A DNA stretch of 20,713 nt from NCBI GenBank assembly GCA_017460265.1, contig JAFUBJ010000586.1, forward strand, positions 1 to 20,713. Direction: 5' to 3'. The first letter of the stretch is position 1, and each line of letters begins with the position of its first letter. The stretch is from Atopobiaceae bacterium. GTDB taxonomy: Bacteria; Actinomycetota; Coriobacteriia; Coriobacteriales; Atopobiaceae. The position numbers were made by a program, and so were the translations under genes. Shown piece by piece: positions 15,211-20,713 of the stretch. The notes beneath the pieces are model-generated. The model ran no database searches and was not told the DNA's origin. It was given only the letters and a program-made list of their open reading frames with translations.

Positions 15211-15708
15211 ATGATTTCGTTCGTACGTATTGACGACCGCATGATTCACGGACAGACCGTCACTCGCTGGAGCCTCGAGTATCCGTGCGACGGCATCATT
15301 GCCGTCAACGACGTTGCCGCGAGCAACCCGGTGCTCAAGGCCGCCTACAAGGGTGCTGCTCCAGACAAGAAGATCTTCGTCTGGACGATGGATCACTTCA
15401 AGGAGAGCGCCGACAAGGTTCTTGCCAGCGCGACCAAGTACTTCCTGATCACCAAGAACCCCCTCGACATGAAGGAGATTCTGGTTGACTTTGGTTTTGT
15501 GCCCTCTGACGTAAAGCGCGTCATCGTTGGTCCCTGCAACGACCGTCCTGGCACCACCAAGCTGGGCAACAACCAGTCCATCACCGCCGAGGAGGCCCAG
15601 GCCTTCGAGGATATGACCAAGGCTGGCTATACGGTCGAGTTTGCCCTCATCAAGGAGGCCTCGATTGGCGAGTGGCCCAAGTTCCGCGGGCAGTTTGACG
15701 TTAAGTAG
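15211..15708 (+). CDS. PTS mannose/fructose/sorbose-family EIIB component
   Basis: 165 residues matching EIIB of the mannose/sorbose family (PF03830). The phosphorylation site is His13 in VRIDDRMIHGQTVTRW, close to the usual R-I-D-D-R-L-I-H-G-Q. IIAVNDVAASNPVLKAAYK and VGPCNDRPGTTKLGNNQSIT follow the family pattern. EIIB takes phosphate from EIIA and transfers it to the incoming sugar bound in EIIC/EIID. It lies 46 bases after EIIA, with AGGGAAGGG upstream, and 106 bases before EIIC, an unusually wide gap filled by hairpins. The sugar (mannose, fructose, sorbose, N-acetylgalactosamine and so on) cannot be read from the sequence. Confidence 0.92.
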   Translation: MISFVRIDDRMIHGQTVTRWSLEYPCDGIIAVNDVAASNPVLKAAYKGAAPDKKIFVWTMDHFKESADKVLASATKYFLITKNPLDMKEILVDFGFVPSDVKRVIVGPCNDRPGTTKLGNNQSITAEEAQAFEDMTKAGYTVEFALIKEASIGEWPKFRGQFDVK

Positions 15709-15710
15709 CC

Positions 15711-15783
15711 AAAAAAAGCACCCATGGGTCCAGTTTTGCGGGTGAGCCCATGGGTGTTGGGTGGCAGGTAATAAGGGCCTGCC
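15711..15783. terminator. hairpins between EIIB and EIIC, terminator-like on the minus strand
   Basis: CACCCATGGG (15719-15728) and CCCATGGGTG (15747-15756) form a perfect 10-bp stem with an 18-base loop. It is preceded by AAAAAAA (15711-15717), so on the minus strand the stem is followed by seven T's, as in a Rho-independent terminator. On the plus strand no T-run follows. A second, smaller stem (GGCAGG/CCTGCC, 15763-15768 and 15778-15783) comes just before the EIIC ribosome site. Possible roles are differential mRNA stability between the soluble and membrane subunits, or blocking antisense transcription. Confidence 0.55.
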
Positions 15784-15814
15784 TCTAAGGAAAGTATACG
15801 TTAGGAGGAGTTCC

Positions 15815-16681
15815 ATGGGTATCTCGATGGTCCAGGCCATTCTTCTTGGCCTCTTCGCATGCTTGGCATCTCTGCCGGGCATGGGTGGTACCACCATTGG
15901 TAACTACACGCTCGGACGCCCGCTGGTGGGCGGCTTGGTTGTTGGCCTGATCTTGGGCGACATCCAGACCGGCATCATCGTCGGCGCCGCCATTCAGCTC
16001 GTCTACATCGCACTCGTGACCCCGGGTGGCACGGTCTCTGCAGACGTGCGTGCCGTCACCTACATCGGCATCCCTCTGGCCATCCTGGCCATCCGCGCTC
16101 AGGGTCTCGACCCCTCGTCCGAGGCTGCCGCCGGCCTCGCCGCCTCCCTCGGCGCCGCCGTTGGTACGCTCGGCACGGTCTTGTTCTATGGCACCGCCAC
16201 CCTCAACCTCGTGTGGCAAGGCATTGGCTGGAAGGCCATGGACGGTGGTAACTGGAACACCATCAAGAAGACCATTCCCCTGGTTGACTTCGTGCTGCCC
16301 TGGATCAGCCACATCGCGTTTTCGTTCATTCCGACCGTCGTGATCTGCCTTGCTGGCGAGTCCATGGTCACCCTCATGAAGGACTACCTGCCCATGGATG
16401 GCGTCGCCATGAAGACGCTCTTCACCGTTGGCTCGCTCCTTCCCGCCGTCGGTATCGCCATCCTGTGCAAGCAGGTCATCCAGAAGCCGCTCGACTGGGT
16501 CACCTTTGCCTTTGGCTTCATCCTGGCCGCGGTCATGGGCTGCAACCTCATCGCGTCCGCAGTCATCGCCGTGTTCTTTGCACTCATCAACTTCAAGATC
16601 GAGCAGATCAAGCTCCAGCGTCCGGCCATCGCTTCTGCTGGTGCGGCCGCCTTTGACGACGAGGAAGAGGAGGACATCTAA
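15815..16681 (+). CDS. PTS mannose/fructose/sorbose-family EIIC component
   Basis: 288 residues, a polytopic membrane protein of the EII-Sor family (PF03609). Hydrophobic segments include SMVQAILLGLFACLASL, VGGLVVGLILGDIQTGIIVG and WVTFAFGFILAAVMG. The G-rich block GDIQTGIIVGAAIQLVYI and the nearby PGGTVSADV are typical of the family. EIIC forms the sugar-translocating core with EIID. The C-terminus ends in an acidic tail (FDDEEEEDI). Start: ATG 15815 with AGGAGGAG at 15803-15810; the upstream frame back to 15761 reads through the second hairpin and is not protein-like. The stop is two bases from the EIID start. Confidence 0.92.
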   Translation: MGISMVQAILLGLFACLASLPGMGGTTIGNYTLGRPLVGGLVVGLILGDIQTGIIVGAAIQLVYIALVTPGGTVSADVRAVTYIGIPLAILAIRAQGLDPSSEAAAGLAASLGAAVGTLGTVLFYGTATLNLVWQGIGWKAMDGGNWNTIKKTIPLVDFVLPWISHIAFSFIPTVVICLAGESMVTLMKDYLPMDGVAMKTLFTVGSLLPAVGIAILCKQVIQKPLDWVTFAFGFILAAVMGCNLIASAVIAVFFALINFKIEQIKLQRPAIASAGAAAFDDEEEEDI

Positions 16682-16683
16682 TC

Positions 16684-17517
16684 ATGGCTGACCTCAAGAA
16701 AGTATCCCAGGGTGCACGCAACAGCGCGTTCCTCCGCTGGATCTACGGCAACCTGACCTGCTTCTCGCAGGAGCACATGCAGACGTTTGGCTACCTTGCT
16801 GCCATGCTGCCTGTCGTGGACGAACTCTATGACACGGATGAGGAGAAGGTCCAGGCGCTGTCCACCTACCGCACCTTCTTCAACACCGAGCCCCAGATCG
16901 GCACGATGGTCGTTGGCCTCACGGTCGGCCTTGAGGAGGCGCGTGCCAACGGCGAGCCGCTCGACGACGACACCATCAACGGCATCCGCGCCGGCCTCAT
17001 GGGCCCGCTTGCCGGCCTCGGCGACTCCATCATCGTCGGTACGTTCATCCCCATTCTCCTGGGCATCGCCCTTGGCCTTTCCAACGGCGGCAGCGTCCTC
17101 GGCCCTCTGTTCTACGTCATTGCGTGGAACCTCGTCATGTACTTTGGCATGAAGTTCGCGTTCGACCAGGGCTATGAGCTTGGTGGCTCCGCGGTCGAGG
17201 CGCTCGTCGGTCCGCAGTCCGCAGCTCTGCGCGACTCCATCGTCATGGTCGGCACCATCGTCATCGGCGCCGTTGCGGCCACGTGGATCAACATCACCAC
17301 GGCTCTGAGCTTCCAGTTCTCCGCTGACAGTGGCCTTGTTCTCCAGGACACCCTCGACTCGATCTTCCCCAAGTTCCTCAACATCTTCTTCGTGTGGCTG
17401 TGCTGGTATCTCATGACCAAGCGCAAGATGTCCCCGACCGTCGTGATGGGCCTGCTCGTGGTCGTTGCCCTTGTCGGCGTGCTCCTGGGATTCTTCGACC
17501 CGGGCCTGTCCTACTAA
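16684..17517 (+). CDS. PTS mannose/fructose/sorbose-family EIID component
   Basis: 277 residues, EIID-AGA family (PF03613). The N-terminal soluble part has FLRWIYGNLTCFSQEHMQ and FFNTEPQIGTMVVGLTVGLE; GIRAGLMGPLAGLGDSIIVGT is the family's signature glycine-rich loop. Hydrophobic stretches follow near residues 115-160 and 185-205, with a C-terminal one (VVMGLLVVVALVGVLLGFF). It pairs with EIIC in the membrane. It is separated from EIIC by only two bases; a GAGGAAGAGGAGG ribosome site lies within the EIIC 3' end. Confidence 0.92.
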   Translation: MADLKKVSQGARNSAFLRWIYGNLTCFSQEHMQTFGYLAAMLPVVDELYDTDEEKVQALSTYRTFFNTEPQIGTMVVGLTVGLEEARANGEPLDDDTINGIRAGLMGPLAGLGDSIIVGTFIPILLGIALGLSNGGSVLGPLFYVIAWNLVMYFGMKFAFDQGYELGGSAVEALVGPQSAALRDSIVMVGTIVIGAVAATWINITTALSFQFSADSGLVLQDTLDSIFPKFLNIFFVWLCWYLMTKRKMSPTVVMGLLVVVALVGVLLGFFDPGLSY

Positions 17518-17541
17518 GGCTCACGAGGGCGGGGAGGCGAG

Positions 17542-17898
17542 ATGGCACTCAAGGACCTGTTTGTCTCGAGCGACGGGAAACCAAAGCTCTATAGGCAGGC
17601 TTGGTCCGAGACGAGCGATCCGCTTGTCGCGGAGGCCAGGTCCCAGACGCTCGCGATTCAGCGCCTGCAGCTCTGGTTGCGTCTTGCCTACTCCGCCCTT
17701 GCCCTTGCGGCTCTCCTCGCCTTTTGGGGCTTCACGGATGGCCATAGCATCGCGCTTGGTGTTGTGGGCGCCGTGCTTGGATGCCTGGCTCTCGCTGTCG
17801 TGATGGTGCTGAGAACCGGAATCCGAAACGGACGGCATAACGTCGAGGCCATGCTTGAGATTCTCGAAGCCCGCAGCAAAAAGGAAAGGGACGCCTGA
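17542..17898 (+). CDS. PTS-operon small membrane protein, function unknown
   Basis: 118 residues; I do not recognise the family. Layout: a polar N-terminal part (residues ~1-42), two hydrophobic segments (about 44-64, LAYSALALAALLAFWGF, and about 71-91, IALGVVGAVLGCLALAVVMV) separated by a short loop, then a charged C-terminal helix (HNVEAMLEILEARSKKERDA). It would sit in the membrane as a hairpin with both ends probably in the cytoplasm. The ATG has GGGGAGG at 17530-17536. It lies 24 bases after EIID and before the operon terminator, so it is co-transcribed with the PTS. A ManO-like or accessory role is possible, but nothing in the sequence shows it. Confidence 0.7.
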   Translation: MALKDLFVSSDGKPKLYRQAWSETSDPLVAEARSQTLAIQRLQLWLRLAYSALALAALLAFWGFTDGHSIALGVVGAVLGCLALAVVMVLRTGIRNGRHNVEAMLEILEARSKKERDA

Positions 17899-17960
17899 GA
17901 CACGCGCTCTTTGACCCTTCCAGGGCTCAGGGTGACCTTCCCCACGCTGGGCCTACCTTT

Positions 17961-18009
17961 GAATGTGCGGCATACGCTCTGGTTGCGTGTGCCGCACATT
18001 CAGCTTTCC
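17961..18009 (+). terminator. terminator of the PTS operon
   Basis: A 17-bp stem with one wobble: GAATGTGCGGCATACGC (17961-17977), loop TCTGGTT, right arm 17985-18001, followed by AGCTTTCCC. It is the longest stem in the window. The T-run is poor, but position 62 bases after the last PTS-operon gene fits a terminator. Confidence 0.75.
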
Positions 18010-18028
18010 CTCGCGCCTTGTGGAGGTG

Positions 18029-18235
18029 CTACGGGGGTGTGGATAAAACCAGGTAGGCCCTCGCATCTTTTGTCACGTGGATGACCCGTGAGACTGAGCG
18101 AGGGTCGCAGCCACAGTCGGCAAGAATCGCAGTGATGGATTCAAGCATGAGATTTGGTGCTGCGTCTCGCTTTAGGTTCTGTAACCGTTTGGTGCGTCGT
18201 CCGGTTACGCGAATGGAATCTCGACCTGTGGACAC
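18029..18235 (-). CDS. possible short ORF, 68 codons, unknown
   Basis: A minus-strand frame between the PTS terminator and the HAD gene. The text is more protein-like than most shadow frames (LESITAILADCGCDPRSVSR, then VIHVTKDARAYLVLS), and a good minus-strand promoter (18237-18265) points into it. Against it: no ribosome site precedes the GTG at 18235, which lies only two bases from the -10 box, and codon use is not clearly biased. It could start further in, be the tail of a decayed gene, or be untranslated. I do not recognise a family. Confidence 0.25.
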   Translation of the reverse strand: MSTGRDSIRVTGRRTKRLQNLKRDAAPNLMLESITAILADCGCDPRSVSRVIHVTKDARAYLVLSTPP

Positions 18236-18236
18236 C

Positions 18237-18265
18237 TACATACAATGGGGAGACGTAAGCGTCAA
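18237..18265 (-). promoter_or_regulatory. minus-strand promoter between PTS operon and HAD gene
   Basis: On the minus strand TTGACG (18265-18260), 17-base spacer, TATGTA (18242-18237). Five of six -35 and four of six -10 positions match consensus with ideal spacing, the best full promoter match in the window. Its -10 overlaps the plus-strand -10 of the HAD gene. Confidence 0.5.
18241..18246 (+). promoter_or_regulatory. -10 box of the HAD phosphatase gene
   Basis: TACAAT at 18241-18246 matches five of six consensus positions and lies about 40 bases before the ATG at 18286. The -35 is weak. It overlaps the minus-strand -10 (18237-18242) by two bases, so the two promoters probably compete. Confidence 0.4.
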
Positions 18266-18285
18266 CGCGAGGCAGGGGTAGTGCC

Positions 18286-19104
18286 ATGCAGAGCGCTGTG
18301 TCACAGGTAAGAATCGTATTTACTGACGTTGACGGGACGCTCGTGGATAACGAGCACCACCCCATTCCGGCCAGTGCCCAAACCATTGCGCGCGTGGCGG
18401 CGACAATGCCCCTTTGCCTCGTCTCGGCACGCTCTCCCGAAGGGCTGTATCCCATCCAGCGGCAGTTGGGCTTCACGGGCCCGTTGGCATGCTTCTCGGG
18501 CGCCTATGTGCTCGACGAAGCGGGAAATGAGCTTTACAGCAGCGTCATTCCTTTCGAGGACGCTCTCGAGATCAAGCGTTACTTGGAGCGGGAGCTTCCT
18601 GACGTGCTTGCTGCGACCTATGGGTTCCACGACTGGATCGTCGATAACCGGTCTGACCCGCGGATCGTGCGTGAGGAGTACTTCGTGCAGGCAAAGAGTC
18701 GCCAAAGCCATGACTTCGAAGGCGTGTTTGGCAGACGCGGCGTGCACAAATTCCTGTTGATGGGGGAGCCTGCTTCTATCGTCGCGGCTCAGCGGGCAAT
18801 GGCTGAGCGCTACCCTAATCTCAACGTGGTGCGCTCCAATGACGTGCTTTGCGAGGTCATGAATGGGGAGGCAAGCAAACGGCGCGCCATCGAGGTGCTT
18901 TGCGACCATTACGGCATCAAGCCGTCATATGCGATCGCGTTTGGCGATGGCCCAAATGACATTGACATGCTTTTGTCCGTAGGGAAGTCGTTTGCCATGG
19001 CGAACGGGGAACCTGAGGTAAAGGAAGCTGCGAGCGCTGTGCTTCCATGGACCAATGAGGAGTGTGGCGTTGCGCGCATGCTCGAGGCGCTTCTGGGATT
19101 CTGA
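18286..19104 (+). CDS. Cof-type HAD-family phosphatase
   Basis: 272 residues of the HAD superfamily, Cof/IIB subfamily. Motif I is FTDVDGTLVDN with the nucleophile Asp14 and the acid/base Asp16; motif II is the Ser of CLVSARSPEG; motif III includes the Lys of GEASKRRAIEVL; motif IV is FGDGPNDIDML, which binds Mg2+. The cap domain between motifs II and III (about residues 85-195) is the C2B type. Members dephosphorylate sugar phosphates, flavin mononucleotide or other small phosphorylated metabolites; the substrate cannot be read off. The PTS operon just upstream makes a sugar phosphate attractive, but the two are separated by a terminator. Start: ATG 18286, with a modest GGCAGGGG upstream. 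Confidence 0.88.
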   Translation: MQSAVSQVRIVFTDVDGTLVDNEHHPIPASAQTIARVAATMPLCLVSARSPEGLYPIQRQLGFTGPLACFSGAYVLDEAGNELYSSVIPFEDALEIKRYLERELPDVLAATYGFHDWIVDNRSDPRIVREEYFVQAKSRQSHDFEGVFGRRGVHKFLLMGEPASIVAAQRAMAERYPNLNVVRSNDVLCEVMNGEASKRRAIEVLCDHYGIKPSYAIAFGDGPNDIDMLLSVGKSFAMANGEPEVKEAASAVLPWTNEECGVARMLEALLGF

Positions 19105-19139
19105 GGACAGTCTCTCATCGAATGAGGGCGGCGCTAGAG

Positions 19140-19169
19140 GGAGTGCCCCTTATCGGAGTGTCCCTTTTG
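19140..19169. repeat. tandem imperfect 15-bp repeat
   Basis: GGAGTGCCCCTTATC (19140-19154) is followed directly by GGAGTGTCCCTTTTG (19155-19169); 12 of 15 positions agree. It lies between the HAD gene and the metY-like promoter. It could be a pair of binding sites for a regulator of the metY-like gene, or chance. I see no SAM riboswitch in this gap. Confidence 0.3.
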
Positions 19170-19212
19170 AGTCAGTCCCGCATTCCGTAACCTTGCGGCC
19201 ATGTGGTGCGGT

Positions 19213-19218
19213 TATACT
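19213..19218 (+). promoter_or_regulatory. -10 box of the metY-like gene
   Basis: TATACT at 19213-19218 matches five of six consensus positions. A start point near 19225 gives a short leader of about 30 bases containing AAGGAG (19242-19247). No convincing -35 is visible. Confidence 0.45.
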
Positions 19219-19254
19219 GGGGCACGTTGTTTCTGAATCATAAGGAGCTTGCCA

Positions 19255-20532
19255 TTGTCCAGCATCGACACTACCGTCATCCACGCAGGTTACGAGCCCA
19301 AGAACTCCGAGCCGCGTGCGCTGCCCATCTACCAGTCCACCACCTTCCACTACAGCTCGGTGGACGAGGTCGCCGGCCTGTTTGACCTCTCTGCCGAGGG
19401 TCACATGTACAGTCGGATCTCCCACCCCACCTGCGCCTAGGTGGAGGAGAAGATTGCCGCCATGGAAGGTGGCGTTGGCGCCATCCTCACGACCTCAGGC
19501 CAGATGGCCACGCTTCTTTCGGTTCTCAACCTGTGTTCCGCCGGTGACCACCTGGTCAGCAGCGCGGCCATCTACGGGGGCACGGTCAACCTCCTTTCCT
19601 TCACGCTCAAGCGCTTTGGCATCGACGCCACCTTTGTAAGTCCGCGTGCAACCGTCGAGGAGATTCGCGCCGCCGTCCAGCCCAACACCAAGCTCGTCTT
19701 TGGCGAGACAGTTGCCAATCCGGCGCTTGCCGTGCTCGACATCGAGGCGTTTGCGACGGCCGCCCACGCCGAGGGCCTGCCGCTCATCATCGACAACACC
19801 TTCCCCACGCCCGTCTTCTGTCGTCCCATCGAGTGGGGCGCGGACATCGTGGTTCATTCCACGACCAAGTACATGGATGGCCACGCCACCTTCGTGGGCG
19901 GCGTTGTCATCGATTCGGGCAACTTCGACTGGGCGGCTCATGGCGACAAGTTCCCCGACCTGGTGCAGCCTGACGAGAGCTACCACGGCGTCGTGTACAC
20001 GCGCGACTTTGGCAAGGCTGCCTACATCACCAAGGCACGCTGCCAGCTTGTGCGCGACCTGGGCGTGTGCCCACCTGCAGTTCATGCCTTTGCGCTCAAC
20101 CAGTCGCTCGAGAGCCTTCCCCTGCGCGTGCGTCGCCACGCCGACAACGCCCAGCGCGTTGCGGAATGGCTTGAGCAGCGCCCCGAGATCGAGAGTGTGA
20201 ACTATCCGGGTCTGGCCTCCAGCCCCGATCACGACCTTGCGCAGAAGTACCTGCCCGAGGGCATCTGCGGCGTCATCTCGTTCGTGATGGCAGGTGGTCG
20301 CGACCAGGCTGCCAAGCTGCTCGATTCGCTCAAGCTTGCCTCCATCGAGGTGCATGTGGCCGACAGCAGGACCTGCGTGCTCCACCCCGCAAGCTCCACG
20401 CATCGTCAGCTGACCGACGAACAGCTCGTTGCCTGTGGCGTCGAGCCAGGCATGGTGCGCTTCTCCTGTGGTCTGGAAGACGCCGAAGACATCATCGCCG
20501 ACCTTGAGCAGGCGTTTGCTGCCATCGCATAG
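19255..20532 (+). pseudogene. O-acetylhomoserine sulfhydrylase-like (MetY/Cys-Met PLP family), in-frame TAG
   Basis: A pyridoxal-phosphate enzyme of the Cys/Met metabolism family (PF01053), about 425 codons with one internal stop. The N-terminus SSIDTTVIHAGYEPKNSEPR, then PIYQSTTFHY and MYSRISHPTCA, is typical of O-acetylhomoserine aminocarboxypropyltransferases, which make homocysteine or methionine from O-acetylhomoserine and sulfide or methanethiol. The PLP lysine is in VVHSTTKYMDGHA, and the C-terminal block GMVRFSCGLEDAEDI is also diagnostic. TAG at 19438-19440 interrupts the frame after PTCA, and VEEKIAAMEGG follows in the same frame. Start: TTG 19255 with AAGGAG seven bases upstream. 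A restart at the GTG 19441 would give 363 residues lacking the first ~62, including an N-terminal part that usually contributes to the active site of the neighbouring subunit, so activity is doubtful. The rest is intact, suggesting a recent point mutation or sequence error. Confidence 0.85.
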
Positions 20533-20557
20533 CGAATAGCGCCATAGGGTTGCTGAC

Positions 20558-20590
20558 GAGGGCGGACCTGCATCGCGCAGGCCCGCCCTC
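20558..20590 (+). terminator. terminator after the metY-like gene
   Basis: GAGGGCGGACCTGC (20558-20571), loop ATCGC, GCAGGCCCGCCCTC (20577-20590) with one mismatch, followed by GCTTTGC. It starts 25 bases after the stop codon. Confidence 0.75.
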
Positions 20591-20648
20591 GCTTTGCATG
20601 GCTGCCGATTACCGACTAAGCGCACTCTTGGCAAAGGAGTGAAAGAAT

Positions 20649-20713
20649 TTGATAGATAATGAAATAAGAGTTCTACGAATGAAAGATTTTGGAAGAAAGT
20701 GCTTGTATTATAG
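20649..20713 (+). CDS. possible start of an AT-rich gene, cut by the window end
   Basis: From TTG 20649, preceded by AAAGGAG (20633-20639), the frame reads MIDNEIRVLRMKDFGRKCLYY and is open to the last base; an in-frame ATG lies at 20679. Base composition changes sharply from GC-rich to AT-rich at about 20640. Only 21 codons are visible, too few to name. It may instead be AT-rich non-coding DNA. Confidence 0.3.
   Translation, partial: MIDNEIRVLRMKDFGRKCLYY

Noticed and set aside
19105..19254. SAM riboswitch ahead of the metY-like gene
   Set aside because: The leader from the probable start point is only about 30 bases, and the conserved SAM-I core is not visible.
19495..20634. 379-codon minus-strand frame opposite the metY-like gene
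   Set aside because: Shadow of the PLP-enzyme gene; it runs through the terminator and has no recognisable domain.

Overview
The window looks like a chromosomal stretch from a high-GC, probably anaerobic, gut- or oral-type actinobacterium. Class Coriobacteriia, family Atopobiaceae (Olsenella-like) is my best guess. The basis is GC-rich codon use, a mannose-family PTS, a phospho-beta-glucosidase, a BspA-like repeat remnant and the general style of the proteins. This is inference; there is no rRNA or other marker here. I see no tRNA, rRNA, CRISPR array, intact insertion sequence or prophage.

Layout. 1-1440: a stand-alone glutamate-synthase-small-subunit-like flavoprotein ending at a strong terminator. 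1437-2215: decay zone with an SGNH hydrolase that has lost its catalytic middle, then non-coding sequence. 2259-3835: a GH1 6-phospho-beta-glucosidase split by a one-base frameshift, then a terminator. 3833-6324: accessory region with a RhuM-Fic/Doc fusion, a broken BspA-type surface-protein fragment and a coiled-coil ORF of unknown function. 6437-8025: a Gfo/Idh/MocA oxidoreductase and a TIGR04076-type small protein. 8114-10893 (minus): a translationally coupled pair, a phytoene-desaturase-like flavoprotein followed by a ferredoxin-reductase with its own [2Fe-2S] domain. 11071-13702: cutC (frameshifted) coupled to a TetM-like translational GTPase. 13716-17898: an AraC-type regulator divergent from a five-gene mannose-family PTS operon (EIIA, EIIB, EIIC, EIID and a two-TM small protein). 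18286-20532: a Cof-type HAD phosphatase and an O-acetylhomoserine sulfhydrylase-like gene interrupted by an in-frame TAG. The last ~70 bases are AT-rich and may begin another gene.

How the genes fit together. The PTS operon is the clearest functional unit: one His-phosphorylatable EIIA, one EIIB, two membrane subunits, a small membrane protein, and a likely dedicated AraC regulator across a shared intergenic region. The desaturase-like/ferredoxin-reductase pair shares an ATGA stop/start overlap and probably forms an electron-transfer couple with an unknown substrate. The phospho-beta-glucosidase would process PTS-imported beta-glucosides, but no matching transporter is next to it.

A striking overall feature is the number of damaged genes: GH1, cutC and the BspA fragment each look as if one base has been lost, metY-like has an amber stop, and the SGNH gene has an internal deletion. 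The first two sit in otherwise pristine reading frames, so either recent gene loss or base-level sequence errors must be considered. I found no clear example of a wholly new multi-gene system. The best candidates for something under-described are the coupled desaturase/ferredoxin-reductase pair, the RhuM-Doc fusion with its promoter palindrome, the TetM-like GTPase, the PTS-linked 118-residue membrane protein, and an antisense-oriented terminator-like hairpin inside the PTS operon.
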